In this document: positions 48,685-58,115 of the stretch, one piece after another | Layout: each line of letters starts with the position of its first letter | Numbering within the stretch: position 1 is the stretch's first letter | Assembly (NCBI GenBank): GCA_022009675.1 | Contig: CP091718.1 | Span: 1,178,001 to 1,242,000, forward strand | Direction: 5' to 3' | From: Oscillospiraceae bacterium | Lineage (GTDB): Bacteria; Bacillota; Clostridia; Oscillospirales; CAG-272 | DNA length: 64,000 nucleotides | Translations under genes and position numbers: made by a program | Notes under the pieces: model-generated | Seen by the model: only the letters and a program-made list of their open reading frames with translations | Databases searched by the model: none | Told to the model about the DNA's origin: nothing

Positions 48685-49563
48685 ATGATCCAATTTATCG
48701 GAGCCCTTATCAGCGGACTGAACCTGGGCAGTATCTATGCCCTGATCGCGCTGGGCTATACCATGGTGTACGGCATCGCCAAAATGCTGAACTTCGCCCA
48801 CGGCGACATCATTATGGTCGGCGCATACTCCGTCATTGTTTCGGCAGTGACACTCAAGCTGCCCCCCATCGTCGCCATTCTGATTGCGGTTGTTGTCTGC
48901 GCCGCACTGGGCGTGACCATTGAATTTCTGGCATACCGTCCCCTGCGGCAGTCGCCGCCGCTGGCGGTGCTGATAACGGCGATCGGTGTCAGCTACCTGC
49001 TCCAGAATCTGGCGCTCCTGATTTTCGGCCCCGAGCAGAAGTCCACGCCGGCACTGTTTGACCTGCCCTCCCTGACGCTGGGCGGCGTGACGGTGGACGG
49101 CATCACCCTGCTGACGCTGGGCGTGACCGCCGCCATCATGGTGGGGCTGACGCTGTTCATCAACCTGACCCGCATGGGCAAGGCGATGCGCGCCGTTTCC
49201 GAGGATCGCGACGCGGCGGAGCTGATGGGCATCAGCGTCAACAAGACCATCACCATCACCTTTGCCATCGGTTCGGCGCTGGCGGCGGTGGCAAGCGTGT
49301 TCTTCGGTGCGACCTACACATATATCAAGCCCACGACCGGCTCCATGCCGGGCATCAAGGCGTTCACCGCCGCCGTGTTCGGCGGAATCGGGTCGATCCC
49401 CGGCGCCATGCTGGGCGGTATCCTGCTGGGACTCATTGAGCAGTTGTCCAAGGTGTATATCTCCACCCTGTGGTCGGATGCGGTTGTGTTCGGCGTGCTG
49501 GTGCTGGTGCTGGTGTTCAAGCCGGCGGGACTGCTCGGAAAGCGCGTAAGGGAGAAGGTGTGA
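48685..49563 (+). CDS. livH: Branched-chain amino-acid ABC transporter permease LivH
   Basis: An intact 292-residue permease; the ATG at 48685 is chosen over upstream codons because AAAGGAG lies 9 nt before it. It is polytopic: FIGALISGLNLGSIYALIAL, PPIVAILIAVVVCAALGVTI, LLTLGVTAAIMVGLTLFINL. The LivH signature RAVSEDRDAAELMGISVNKT forms the cytoplasmic loop that contacts the ATPases. It pairs with LivM, whose start is 3 nt after its stop. The 219 bp between livJ and livH hold only a GC-rich imperfect hairpin. Confidence 0.95.
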   Translation: MIQFIGALISGLNLGSIYALIALGYTMVYGIAKMLNFAHGDIIMVGAYSVIVSAVTLKLPPIVAILIAVVVCAALGVTIEFLAYRPLRQSPPLAVLITAIGVSYLLQNLALLIFGPEQKSTPALFDLPSLTLGGVTVDGITLLTLGVTAAIMVGLTLFINLTRMGKAMRAVSEDRDAAELMGISVNKTITITFAIGSALAAVASVFFGATYTYIKPTTGSMPGIKAFTAAVFGGIGSIPGAMLGGILLGLIEQLSKVYISTLWSDAVVFGVLVLVLVFKPAGLLGKRVREKV

Positions 49564-49565
49564 GC

Positions 49566-50604
49566 ATGGGCAAAAAGAACATTCTCCGCAGTGGATTTTT
49601 CAACGCAGACCGCGTGACGCTGCTGACCGTGACGGCGGTGTTCGCCGTCATGGCTGTGCTGGTGTACACCGGCAACGTGGGACGCCAGATTCAGAATATG
49701 CTGACCTCGGTCGCCTGCTACATCGTGCTGGCGGTGTCGCTCAATCTGGTGGTCGGACTGCTGGGCGAGCTGTCGCTGGGGCACGCCGGGTTCATGTCGG
49801 TCGGACTGTTCACCGGCTGTACGGTGGCGGTGCTGCTGCAGGGCAAGCTGCCTGCGGCTGTCTGCCTGCCGCTGTGCATGGTGATCGGCGGTCTTGCGGC
49901 GGCGCTGGTGGGGCTTGTCGTCGGGCTGCCCGCGCTGCGGCTGGGCGGCGACTATCTCGCCATCGTGACGCTGGGTTGCGGCGAGATCATCAAGAACGTA
50001 CTGACCAACCTGAACATCAAGGGCACCCCCCTGCAGGGCGCACTGGGCATTGATACCTCCTCGATCCGGCGCAACTCAAAGGATCTGCTGCCGTATGCCA
50101 TCCTGCTGGTTCTGCTGACCATGCTGGTCATCATGAATTTCAAGCGCTCCAAGCACGGACGCGCCATCATGGCGATCCGCGACAACCGCATCGCCGCCGA
50201 GGCAACCGGCGTCAACGTCGTGTACTACAAGCTGATGGTGTTCATGCTGGCGGCGTTCTTTGCCGGGGCGGCAGGCGTGCTGTACGGCTACAGCCTGCCG
50301 GTCGTGCAGGCGGACACCTTCGGGTACAATATGTCCATTGAAATACTTGTCATCGTGGTGCTGGGCGGCATGGGCAACATCGGTGGCTCGATTCTGGCAG
50401 CCATCGTTCTGCGTGCCCTGCCGGAGGCGTTGCGCGACTTCTCGGATTACCGGATGCTCGCCTACTCGGTGCTGCTTATCGCCATCATGCTGTTGAATGA
50501 AAAACAAGCGCTTCAAGGCGTGGAAGAGCCGGTTCTCGCTGTCCGGTTGGTTCCGCGGACTGCGGCGCGGGAAAGCCGGCGGAAAGGAGGCGGACGCATC
50601 ATGA
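49566..50604 (+). CDS. livM: Branched-chain amino-acid ABC transporter permease LivM, frameshifted near its end
   Basis: ATG 49566 follows AAGGTGTGAGC. The LivM-type polytopic protein contains NLVVGLLGELSLGHAGFMSV, LGGDYLAIVTLGCGEIIKNV, the EAA-like loop AIRDNRIAAEATGVNVVYYK, and VLGGMGNIGGSILAAIVLRA. A one-base shift near 50496 (TTGAATGAAAAAC) restores the C-terminal tail KNKRFKAWKSRFSLSGWFRG ending at TGA 50602-50604, which overlaps the livG start by ATGA. About 346 residues. It forms the membrane channel with LivH. Confidence 0.92.
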
Positions 50605-51487
50605 ATCTTTTCGGAAGCAAGAAGGACAGCGACCGCGCCGATGGCTCCCGGCTGGTTCCGTACCCCTCCGGTGCGGTCATCCCGGAGCGCGATCTCGGCA
50701 AGACGCCGGTGCTGGAGGCACTGCACCTCGGCATCGACTTCGGCGGTCTGACTGCCGTGGATGATTTTTCGCTGGTGGTGGGCAAGACCGAGATCGCCGG
50801 GCTGATCGTGCCCCAACGGCGCGGGCAAGACCACCGTCTTCAACCTGCTGACCAATATCTATCAGCCCACGCGGGGCAATATCATGCTGGACGGGTACAG
50901 CACGGCGGGCAAAAACCACAGCCCAGCTCAGCGAGATGGGAGTCGCGCGTACCTTTCAGAACATCCGCCTGTTCGGGAACATGAGCGTGGAGGACAACAT
51001 CAAGGTCGGACTGCACAATGCGACGCGCGAGAGCCTGCTGGCGGCGGTGACGCATACCTTCGGCTACGCAAAGCGCGAGCGTGAGGCACATGAAAAGGCG
51101 CTGGAGCTGTTGGATTTCTTCGGCATGGCGGATCTGGCGGACGCACCCGCCGGCAGTCTCCCCTACGGCGCACAGCGTCGGCTGGAGATCGTGCGGGCGC
51201 TGGCAACCGGACCCAAGATCATCCTGCTGGACGAGCCGGCTGCGGGCATGAATCCCTCCGAGACGGCGGAGCTGATGACCAATATCCGGCGCATCCGGGA
51301 TACCTTCCAGATCGCGGTCATGCTGATCGAGCATGATATGAAGCTGGTCATGAGCATCTGTGAGGGCATCTGCGTGCTGGATCACGGGCGCATCATTGCC
51401 AAAGGATCCCCGGAGCAGATCGTCTCCGACCAGAAGGTCGTGGAGGCGTATCTGGGCAAGAAGAAGGAAGGAGGCGATCCGGCATGA
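50601..51487 (+). CDS. livG: ABC transporter ATP-binding protein LivG, frameshifted
   Basis: ATG 50601 has AAAGGAGG upstream and overlaps the livM stop. A 35-residue N-terminal extension (MNLFGSKKDSDRADGSRLVP) precedes the ATPase. Walker A is disturbed: GLI is followed by a shift, then NGAGKTTVFNLLTN in the next frame; a second shift lies near 50915-50930. Then SEMGVARTFQNIRLFGNMSV (Q-loop), the signature region LPYGAQRRLEIVRALATGPK, Walker B IILLDEPAAGMNPSE and the LIEHDM switch histidine follow. About 295 residues. Energises the LivHM channel together with LivF. TGA 51485-51487 overlaps the livF start. Confidence 0.92.
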
Positions 51488-52185
51488 TGCTGCAGGTAGA
51501 TAAGATCAACGTGTACTACGGCAAGATACACGCGCTCAAGGACGTGTCGCTGGAGGTCGAGGCTGGCGAGATTGTGGCACTGATCGGCGCGAACGGCGCC
51601 GGCAAATCCACCACGCTCAAGACCGTGTCGGGGATGCTCCATCCGCAATCCGGCAGTATCCGCTTCATGGACACGGACATCACGCATACGGAATCCTTCC
51701 GGCTGGTTTCGCGCGGCATGGCGCACGTGCCGGAGGGGCGGCGCTGCTTCCTGCAGATGACCGTGCAGGAGAATCTGGAAATGGGTGCCTATACCAATCC
51801 GGGATATACAAAGGAAGGACTTGCCAAGGTCTACGGGCTGTTCCCGCGCCTCAAGCACCGGAAGAGCCAGGTGGCAGGGACGCTTTCGGGCGGCGAGCAG
51901 CAGATGCTGGCAATGGGGCGCGCCCTGATGAGCCAGCCGCAGCTGCTCATGCTGGATGAGCCGTCCATGGGGCTTGCTCCCATCCTGGTACAGCAGATAT
52001 TTGACATCGTGCGGGAGCTGCACCGCGCCGGCACGACCATTCTGCTGGTCGAGCAGAACGCGGAAATGGCGCTCAAGATCGCCAACCGTGCCTACGTGCT
52101 GGAGACCGGCGGCATTGCCATGAGCGGCGATGCGGCTACGCTCGCCAACGACGACAGTGTGCGCCGCGCCTATCTGGGCGGCTGA
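51484..52185 (+). CDS. livF: ABC transporter ATP-binding protein LivF
   Basis: An intact 233-residue ATPase, the usual LivF length. Walker A LIGANGAGKSTTLKT, Q-loop region RGMAHVPEGRRCFLQMTVQE, signature LSGGEQQMLAMGRALM, Walker B LLMLDEPSMGLAP and switch LLVEQNAEMALKIA are all standard. The start overlaps the livG stop (ATGATG at 51484), so the last two genes are coupled. Completes a full LivJHMGF operon. Confidence 0.96.
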   Translation: MMLQVDKINVYYGKIHALKDVSLEVEAGEIVALIGANGAGKSTTLKTVSGMLHPQSGSIRFMDTDITHTESFRLVSRGMAHVPEGRRCFLQMTVQENLEMGAYTNPGYTKEGLAKVYGLFPRLKHRKSQVAGTLSGGEQQMLAMGRALMSQPQLLMLDEPSMGLAPILVQQIFDIVRELHRAGTTILLVEQNAEMALKIANRAYVLETGGIAMSGDAATLANDDSVRRAYLGG

Positions 52186-52337
52186 AGAGCTGAAGAGTTG
52201 AAGAAAGGGATACCCGCACCGGCGTCCGACACCCGGAGATGAGCCTTATCCGGGGGGCGGTCGCCGGTTTGCCTGTCCCGGCAGGAAGCCCGCCGGCTTA
52301 CGTGTCTGGATATACGGAAAATGCGTGAATTGGACAT

Positions 52338-52365
52338 TTACATATGCCCACAAAGCGGGTATAAT
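52338..52365 (+). promoter_or_regulatory. Putative promoter of the pyridoxal kinase gene
   Basis: TTACAT (52338-52343), a 16-nt spacer and TATAAT (52360-52365). TATAATCAG recurs at 52390-52398 after the self-complementary CCCCGCGCGCGGGG (52373-52386), so a second start or an operator is possible. Confidence 0.5.
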
Positions 52366-52465
52366 CAGAGTGCCCCGCGCGCGGGGTGATATAATCAGGC
52401 AATCGCCGGTGCGTTACGCTGCGCATTGCGTGCGAGGTGCCCATAACTGAAATGAGGTGTTTGCC

Positions 52466-53314
52466 ATGCCGTATCCGCGTATTCTGACCATCCAGGATAT
52501 TTCCTGCGTGGGTCAATGCTCCCTGACCGTTGCCCTGCCTGTCCTATCCGCCTGCGGATTGGAGACCTGCGTCCTGCCGTCCGCCGTGCTTTCCACGCAT
52601 ACCGGCGGCTTTACCGGCTATACCTTCCGCGACCTGACCGATGATATGCCTGCCATCCTGGCGCACTGGAAGCGCGAGGGCATTCTGTTTGACGGCGTTT
52701 ATACCGGCTACCTCGGCAGTGCCCGGCAGATCGGCTATGTCCGGGAGATACTTGCCGCCGTCCGCCGCCCCGGCGCCCCCGCCATTGTGGATCCCGCCAT
52801 GGCGGACAACGGAAAGCTCTATGCGGGCTTTGACGCCGCCTATGTCGCGGAGATGCGCCCCCTGTGCGCCGATGCGGATTACCTGCTGCCCAACATCACC
52901 GAGGCGTGCCTGCTGACCGATATGCCGTGGCAGGAGACCTATGACCGCGCCTTTGCGGATGCCCTGCTGGCACGGCTGGATGCGCTGGGGGCACGGTGTA
53001 CCGTCCTGACCGGCGTGTCCCTGCGTGCGGGCAGAACCGGCGTGATGGTGCACAGCGCGGGCGGCACGGCGTACTATGAGCATGAGCTGCTGCCGAACAG
53101 CTGTCACGGAACCGGCGACATCTACGCCTCGGCGTTTGCGGGCGCGATCCTGCGCGGTGTGGCACCGTTCGCGGCGGCACGGATCGCCGCCGATTATACG
53201 GTCGCCTGCATCCGGGCGACTGCCGCCGAGCCGGGGCATTGGTACGGCGCGAAATTCGAACCGGTTCTGCCGGTGCTCATGAAGGAAATCGCCGCGGCGG
53301 CGGGAGAGGACTGA
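52466..53314 (+). CDS. pdxY: Pyridoxal/pyridoxamine kinase (PdxY/PdxK-like)
   Basis: An intact 282-residue ribokinase-fold protein from ATG 52466, with TGAGGTG upstream. Family features: ILTIQDISCVGQCSLTVALP at the N-terminus, LSTHTGGFTGYTFRDLTDDM, DPAMADNGKLY, LLPNITEACLLTDM, and the anion-hole/catalytic-base motif SCHGTGDIYASAFAGAIL (Asp in GTGD). It phosphorylates pyridoxal, pyridoxine or pyridoxamine with ATP in vitamin B6 salvage. It stands alone between the liv operon and yicC. Confidence 0.92.
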   Translation: MPYPRILTIQDISCVGQCSLTVALPVLSACGLETCVLPSAVLSTHTGGFTGYTFRDLTDDMPAILAHWKREGILFDGVYTGYLGSARQIGYVREILAAVRRPGAPAIVDPAMADNGKLYAGFDAAYVAEMRPLCADADYLLPNITEACLLTDMPWQETYDRAFADALLARLDALGARCTVLTGVSLRAGRTGVMVHSAGGTAYYEHELLPNSCHGTGDIYASAFAGAILRGVAPFAAARIAADYTVACIRATAAEPGHWYGAKFEPVLPVLMKEIAAAAGED

Positions 53315-53434
53315 GCGGGCGGTCTGCCTGCGCCGCGCGCATCGCCGTTTCGCGGATTCTGCGGCAACACTGCCAAACGCGGACGCCGCACGCAAGTTTT
53401 CCTGTCCGATTTTACCGAAAATGTCCCGGAGTTC

Positions 53435-53463
53435 TTGACAAGGCGGGCGCTTTGTAGTACAAT
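53435..53463 (+). promoter_or_regulatory. Promoter of the yicC-remA-rpoZ-priA gene group
   Basis: TTGACA (53435-53440), a 17-nt spacer and TACAAT (53458-53463), followed by AGGAGG before yicC at 53502. Confidence 0.85.
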
Positions 53464-53501
53464 AATCTTATATGTGAGTATAACTTTCCAGGAGGCACCC
53501 G

Positions 53502-54428
53502 ATGAGAAGCATGACAGGCTATGCCCGCGCGACCGCCACGGTCCCTGCGGCGGCAGGCGGGCAGGATGTCCGCGAGGTGTGCGTGGAAATGCGCTCGGTC
53601 AACAACCGCTACCTTGACCTGTCCGTCCGCCTGCCGCGCAGTCTGACGGGACTGGAGGAGCGTGTCCGACGTGCGCTGACCGCCGCCGGCATCGCGCGCG
53701 GTAAGCTGGACGTGACCGTGACGATGACAGTCCGGGACGCCTCCGGGGAAGAGGGCGGCGCAACGCCGCTGGAGCCGGATATGGTCTTTGCCCGCCGCCT
53801 GGCGGATGCCGCACAGCGGCTGTCCGAGGGGCTGGGCGTTCCGAACGATCTGACCGTCAGCCGCCTGATGGCGATGCCCGGCGTGCTGGTTCCGGTTCGT
53901 CCGGAGGCAGGCGAGTCCGAGGAGGATGCGTGGGGCGTGCTGGAGCCGGTGCTTGCGGATGCCGCCGCGCAGTTTCTGGACGCGCGGGCACGCGAGGGCG
54001 AGCGGCTGGGTGCGGATATGCTGGGCAAGATAGCCCGGATCCGTACATTGGCGGCAGAGCTTGCCGCTGCGTCGGAGGAGGATGTCCGTACCCTGCGGGT
54101 GCGCTTTGAGGAGCGGCTTCGGTCGCTGATCGGGCAGGCGGACGTTCAGCCGGATGAGGCACGCATCATCACCGAGTGCGCCGTCTTTGCCGACCGCATT
54201 TCGGTGGACGAGGAGTTGGTACGGCTGTCCTCGCATCTGGACACGCTGGAGGGACTGCTGCATACGGATGACGCCGTGGGGCGGAAGATAGACTTCATGC
54301 TGCAGGAGACCAACCGGGAGGTCAACACGGTCGGCTCCAAATGCTCCAACGCGGGCATGGCGCGGCTGGTCGCGGAGATCAAGAACGAGCTGGAAAAGAT
54401 CCGGGAACAGGTCCAGAACATTGAGTAA
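53502..54428 (+). CDS. yicC: YicC-family endoribonuclease
   Basis: An intact 308-residue protein from ATG 53502 (CAGGAGG upstream). It starts MRSMTGYARATATVPAAAGG, then EMRSVNNRYLDLSVRLPRSL, and ends with the highly conserved KIDFMLQETNREVNTVGSKC and LVAEIKNELEKIREQVQNIE. YicC proteins are ribonucleases involved in RNA turnover under stress and in stationary phase. It heads the conserved Bacillota order yicC-remA-(gmk)-rpoZ-priA. No oddities beyond its GC-rich, Ala/Arg-biased composition. Confidence 0.94.
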   Translation: MRSMTGYARATATVPAAAGGQDVREVCVEMRSVNNRYLDLSVRLPRSLTGLEERVRRALTAAGIARGKLDVTVTMTVRDASGEEGGATPLEPDMVFARRLADAAQRLSEGLGVPNDLTVSRLMAMPGVLVPVRPEAGESEEDAWGVLEPVLADAAAQFLDARAREGERLGADMLGKIARIRTLAAELAAASEEDVRTLRVRFEERLRSLIGQADVQPDEARIITECAVFADRISVDEELVRLSSHLDTLEGLLHTDDAVGRKIDFMLQETNREVNTVGSKCSNAGMARLVAEIKNELEKIREQVQNIE

Positions 54429-54455
54429 GACCGTCCGGGGAAAGGAAGAAATTCC

Positions 54456-54746
54456 ATGAAATTCATCAATATCGGCTACGGCAATATGGTGGCGGTGGAT
54501 CGTATCGTCACACTGGTCAGCCCGGATTCGGCACCAATCAAGCGCCTGATCCAGGACGCGAAGGACGACGGGCGCGTCATTGATGTCACCTGCGGACGCA
54601 AAACCCGCGCGGTTATCATCACCGATTCGGAGCACGTCATCCTGTCGGCATTGCAGGCGGAGACTATTGCCAACCGGCTGGACAGCGACGCCGATACCGA
54701 CGACGCGGCGGAGGCTGGCGATGCCGACCTCACCGAGGACGACTGA
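54456..54746 (+). CDS. remA: RemA-like extracellular matrix regulator (DUF370)
   Basis: An intact 96-residue protein. FINIGYGNMVAVDRIVTLVS, then PIKRLIQDAKDDGRVIDVTC and GRKTRAVIITDSEHVILSAL, are the RemA core (residues 1-72). An acidic tail (DSDADTDDAAEAGDADLTED) is added. In Bacillus, RemA forms a ring-shaped DNA-binding oligomer that activates matrix and osmoprotection genes. The gene follows yicC by 27 nt. Unlike most relatives it is followed directly by rpoZ, with no gmk between. Confidence 0.92.
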   Translation: MKFINIGYGNMVAVDRIVTLVSPDSAPIKRLIQDAKDDGRVIDVTCGRKTRAVIITDSEHVILSALQAETIANRLDSDADTDDAAEAGDADLTEDD

Positions 54747-54863
54747 GCCGGGATGCGGATTTCCGGAGAGCGCAAGGCATACGGGTACCTCTCTGCCTGT
54801 TCGCCGCGCGGTGAATTGTCAGAGGCACCCATAATCTGAAGAGCAGAATAAGGAGAACTATCC

Positions 54864-55442
54864 ATGATTTTTCCCACTACCAGTGACCTGACCAAGGGCA
54901 AGTACAACCGGTATGAGGTCGCGCTGGCGACCGCCAAGTGCGCCCGCATGATTACCAACGAGTACGTCCGGCAGCGTGCCGAGGCGGAAAGCTCCATGTC
55001 CGGCAACAAGGAGACCGACCGTCCGCTGAACACGCTCATCGACAAGGAGGTGCGGGACGAGAAGGCGGTCAATATCGCCATCCGCCGCCTGTACGAGGGG
55101 CAGTATGTCATCACGCACAAGTCGGTGGAGGAGCAGGAGCGCGAGGAGCGCGCCGTGCTGGAGGGTATCGGCGAGCCCGCGCAGCAGTTCGCGGAGCGTG
55201 AGGAGGATGAGATCCTGGACGGTGACCGGAACGCGGACGATGCCGTGCTGGATGATGACGCGGCACCGGAAGACGGGGAAGCCGCAGAGACGGACAGCGG
55301 CGATGCGGCGGATGCTGTGACGGAGGACGAAACGGCTGCCGATGCCGTTGCCGAGGAGGAATTGGAAGCGGCAGAGGCGGCGGAAGCGGAAGCGGTGGAG
55401 GAGGCGGACGCCGACGGATCCGCCGGAACATCGGAAAACTGA
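54864..55442 (+). CDS. rpoZ: RNA polymerase omega subunit with a long acidic tail
   Basis: The start is ATG 54864 after AAGGAGAAC; intact 192 residues. The omega core is at residues 10-90: GKYNRYEVALATAKCARMIT, PLNTLIDKEVRDEKAVNIAI, RRLYEGQYVITH. From about residue 110 the protein is almost entirely Glu/Asp/Ala (for example EEELEAAEAAEAEAVEEADA), roughly doubling the usual omega length of 70-100. Omega helps fold and stabilise beta-prime. The tail may be disordered; a similar but shorter acidic tail occurs on the neighbouring RemA. The intergenic 54747-54863 holds no gene. Confidence 0.88.
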   Translation: MIFPTTSDLTKGKYNRYEVALATAKCARMITNEYVRQRAEAESSMSGNKETDRPLNTLIDKEVRDEKAVNIAIRRLYEGQYVITHKSVEEQEREERAVLEGIGEPAQQFAEREEDEILDGDRNADDAVLDDDAAPEDGEAAETDSGDAADAVTEDETAADAVAEEELEAAEAAEAEAVEEADADGSAGTSEN

Positions 55443-55491
55443 GCCGACCTGAGCGCGGCGGGCTACGTGGGTAGCGGGAAGGAGTTACGGC

Positions 55492-58054
55492 ATGAACCAG
55501 CCCGAAAGCTGCCGCGCGACGGATGCACCGTCTGCAGACGTTCTGTATGCCGCCGTGCATATTCTGGAGTGTCCCTTCGGTGTTGACCGACCGTACCATT
55601 ACTATATCCCCCGCCCGCTTGCGGATGCAGTCCGCCCGGGCGCGTTTGTGACGGTTCCCTTCGGAAAGGGGAACCGGAAGAAACTCGCTCTGGCTGTCGA
55701 AATCTGCGATCGGGCGGGGCTTTCTGCACTTCCGGACGGGTTGGATCCGGATAAATTCAAGCCGGTGAGCGGCGTCTGCCGTGCGCGGCTGTTCCTCACG
55801 GAGGGGCAGCTTGCGCTCTGCCGCTACCTGACCGCGCAGACGCTGTGTACCGTCGGCGAGGCGGTGCGCACGCTGGTGCCGGCGCAGGCACTGGCTACGC
55901 TGGCGGAATTTTACCGCCCCGTCCCCGGTGCGGTGTTGCCGGCAGAGCGCCTGCCTGCCGCAGGGGATCTTCTGATTTACGAGTACATCCGCGCACGGGG
56001 GAGCGTGTCGGCGCAGGCATTGCGCACCCGCTTCGGGACACGCGCCGCCGCCGTGCTGGATATGCTGACCGAGCGGGGGCTGGTCGAGCGTGAGCTGGCT
56101 GTCCGGGAGCCGGATGAGCGGCAGGAGAGCTTTTTGTGCTTGCCCGCCCGGCGGAGGAGATCCGCGCGGCGCTGGCGGTGGAAAAGGGAGCCGGACGCAT
56201 TGCGTCAGCCGCTCAGCGCACGGTGCTGGGCGTCCTGCTGGATGCGACCGAACCGATCCCCGCATCCGCCCTCAGACAGCACGCCGGCGTGACCGCGGCG
56301 GTTTTTGCGGGCGCTGGTGCAGAAGGGACTGCTCCGGAGCGAGGTGCGCCGCGTGCTGGCGGAACACCCGGAGACATCGCCGCTGGGGGACGCGGGACTG
56401 CGCACGCCGTTCTCGCTTAACGGGGAGCAGTCCGACGCGGTGCGCATCCTGTCCGGGCTTGCCGATGCGGGGGAGGCACGCGCGGCACTGCTGTTCGGCG
56501 TGACCGGCTCCGGAAAGACCTGCGTTATCCTGTCCATGATAGACAGGATGCTGGACGCCGGGCGGGGCGTTATCATGATGCTGCCGGAGATCGCGCTGAC
56601 TCCGCAGATGCTTGCCATTTTCCGCGCCCGGTACGGCTACCGGGTGGCGGTGATCCATTCGGGACTGTCGGGCGGGGAGCGGATGGACGCTTACCGCCGC
56701 ATCCGTGCGGGGGAGGCGCCGGTGGTGGTGGGTACCCGATCCGCCGTGTTCGCGCCGGTGCCGCACCTCGGCATGATTGTCATGGACGAGGAGCAGGAGC
56801 ATACCTACAAGTCGGATCAGAACCCCAAGTACCACGCACGCGATGTGGCGCGGTTCCGGTGTGCGCAGGAGAAGGCACTGCTGCTTTTGGCATCCGCGAC
56901 ACCGTCGCTGGAGAGCTTCCGCAAGGCGGAGGAGGGAAAGTACACGCTGATCGCGCTCCGGCACCGCTTCGGAAATGCGCACCTGCCTGCGGTGCGCATC
57001 GTGGATATGCGCGGCGAGGCACAGCGCGGGCAGACCGCCCCGCTGGGGCAGGAGCTGGTGACCGAACTGAAGCGCGTCCGGGAGGAGGGGAATCAGGCTG
57101 TCCTGTTTCTCAACCGGCGCGGGTATTCGACTCAGCTGGTCTGCCGTTCCTGCGGTCTTGCCGTGACCTGCCCCGCCTGCTCGGTTGCCATGAACTATCA
57201 CACCCTGCGCGGCGGCTATGACCGGGGTGAGCTTGTCTGCCACTGGTGCGGCGCGCGCCGTCCGGTTCCGGAAACCTGTCCTTCCTGCGGTTCGCCGCAT
57301 CTGATGCGCATGGGCTTCGGCACCCAGCGCATCCAGCAGGAGCTGGAGCAGGGAGCTTCCCGGGGTGCGCGTCATGCGCATGGACGCGGACACGACCGGG
57401 ACAAAATCGGCGTACTTTGATATGCTTACCTCCTTCCGCAACCACGGGGCGGACATCCTGCTGGGGACGCAGATGGTCACGAAGGGGCATGACTTCCCGG
57501 ACGTGACGCTGGTGGGCGTCCTGCTGGCGGATATGTCGCTGTATGTGGACGATTACCGCGCCGCGGAGCGCACGTTCTCCCTGCTGACGCAGGTCATCGG
57601 ACGCGCCGGGCGGGCGGATAAGCCGGGACTGGCTGTCATTCAGACCATGAACCCGGACAACGACGTGCTGAAGCTCGCCTGCGCGCAGGACTATGAGACC
57701 TTCTATGCGCGCGAGGTGCGCCTGCGGCGCAATCTCGCCTTCCCGCCGTTCTGCGATATTGCCCTTCTGACGCTGACATCGCCGGACGAGAAGGAGCTGC
57801 AGAAGGCGTGCCTGCGCCTTACGGAGGAGATCCGTCGGCTGACGGCGAACGACTATACCGATGTGCCGATGCAGATGTTCGGTCCGTTCGAGGCACCGGT
57901 CTACCGGGTGGACAACGTATACCGGATGCGGACGGTCATCAAGTGCCGCCTGACGCGCCGCGCGCGGGCGCTGTTTACGGAACTGCTGCGGGCGTTTGCC
58001 GCCCTGCGCCAGCGCCCGGTGCTGAGCGTGGATTTCAATCCGAGCAGTATCTGA
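55492..58054 (+). CDS. priA: PriA, primosomal replication-restart helicase, frameshifted
   Basis: ATG 55492 follows GGAAGGAG. The N-terminal DNA-binding domain (ILECPFGVDRPYHYYIPRPL, FVTVPFGKGNRKK) is intact; shifts lie near 56130, 56305 and 57355. The helicase core has Walker A LFGVTGSGKT, DEEQEHTYKSDQNPKYHARD and LLASATPSLESFR; zinc-binding cysteines (CRSCGLAVTCPAC, CHWCG, CPSCG) follow, then GTQMVTKGHDFPDVTLVGVL and QVIGRAGRADKPG. About 854 residues. PriA reloads the replisome at collapsed forks. In core genomes it is effectively essential, so the breaks are likely consensus errors. Confidence 0.93.
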
Positions 58055-58115
58055 GGAGGGGCCTCGGAAAAAAACCCCGCGTGCCGCGCCTGCCGGCAGT
58101 GGAAAGGATCCTGTT

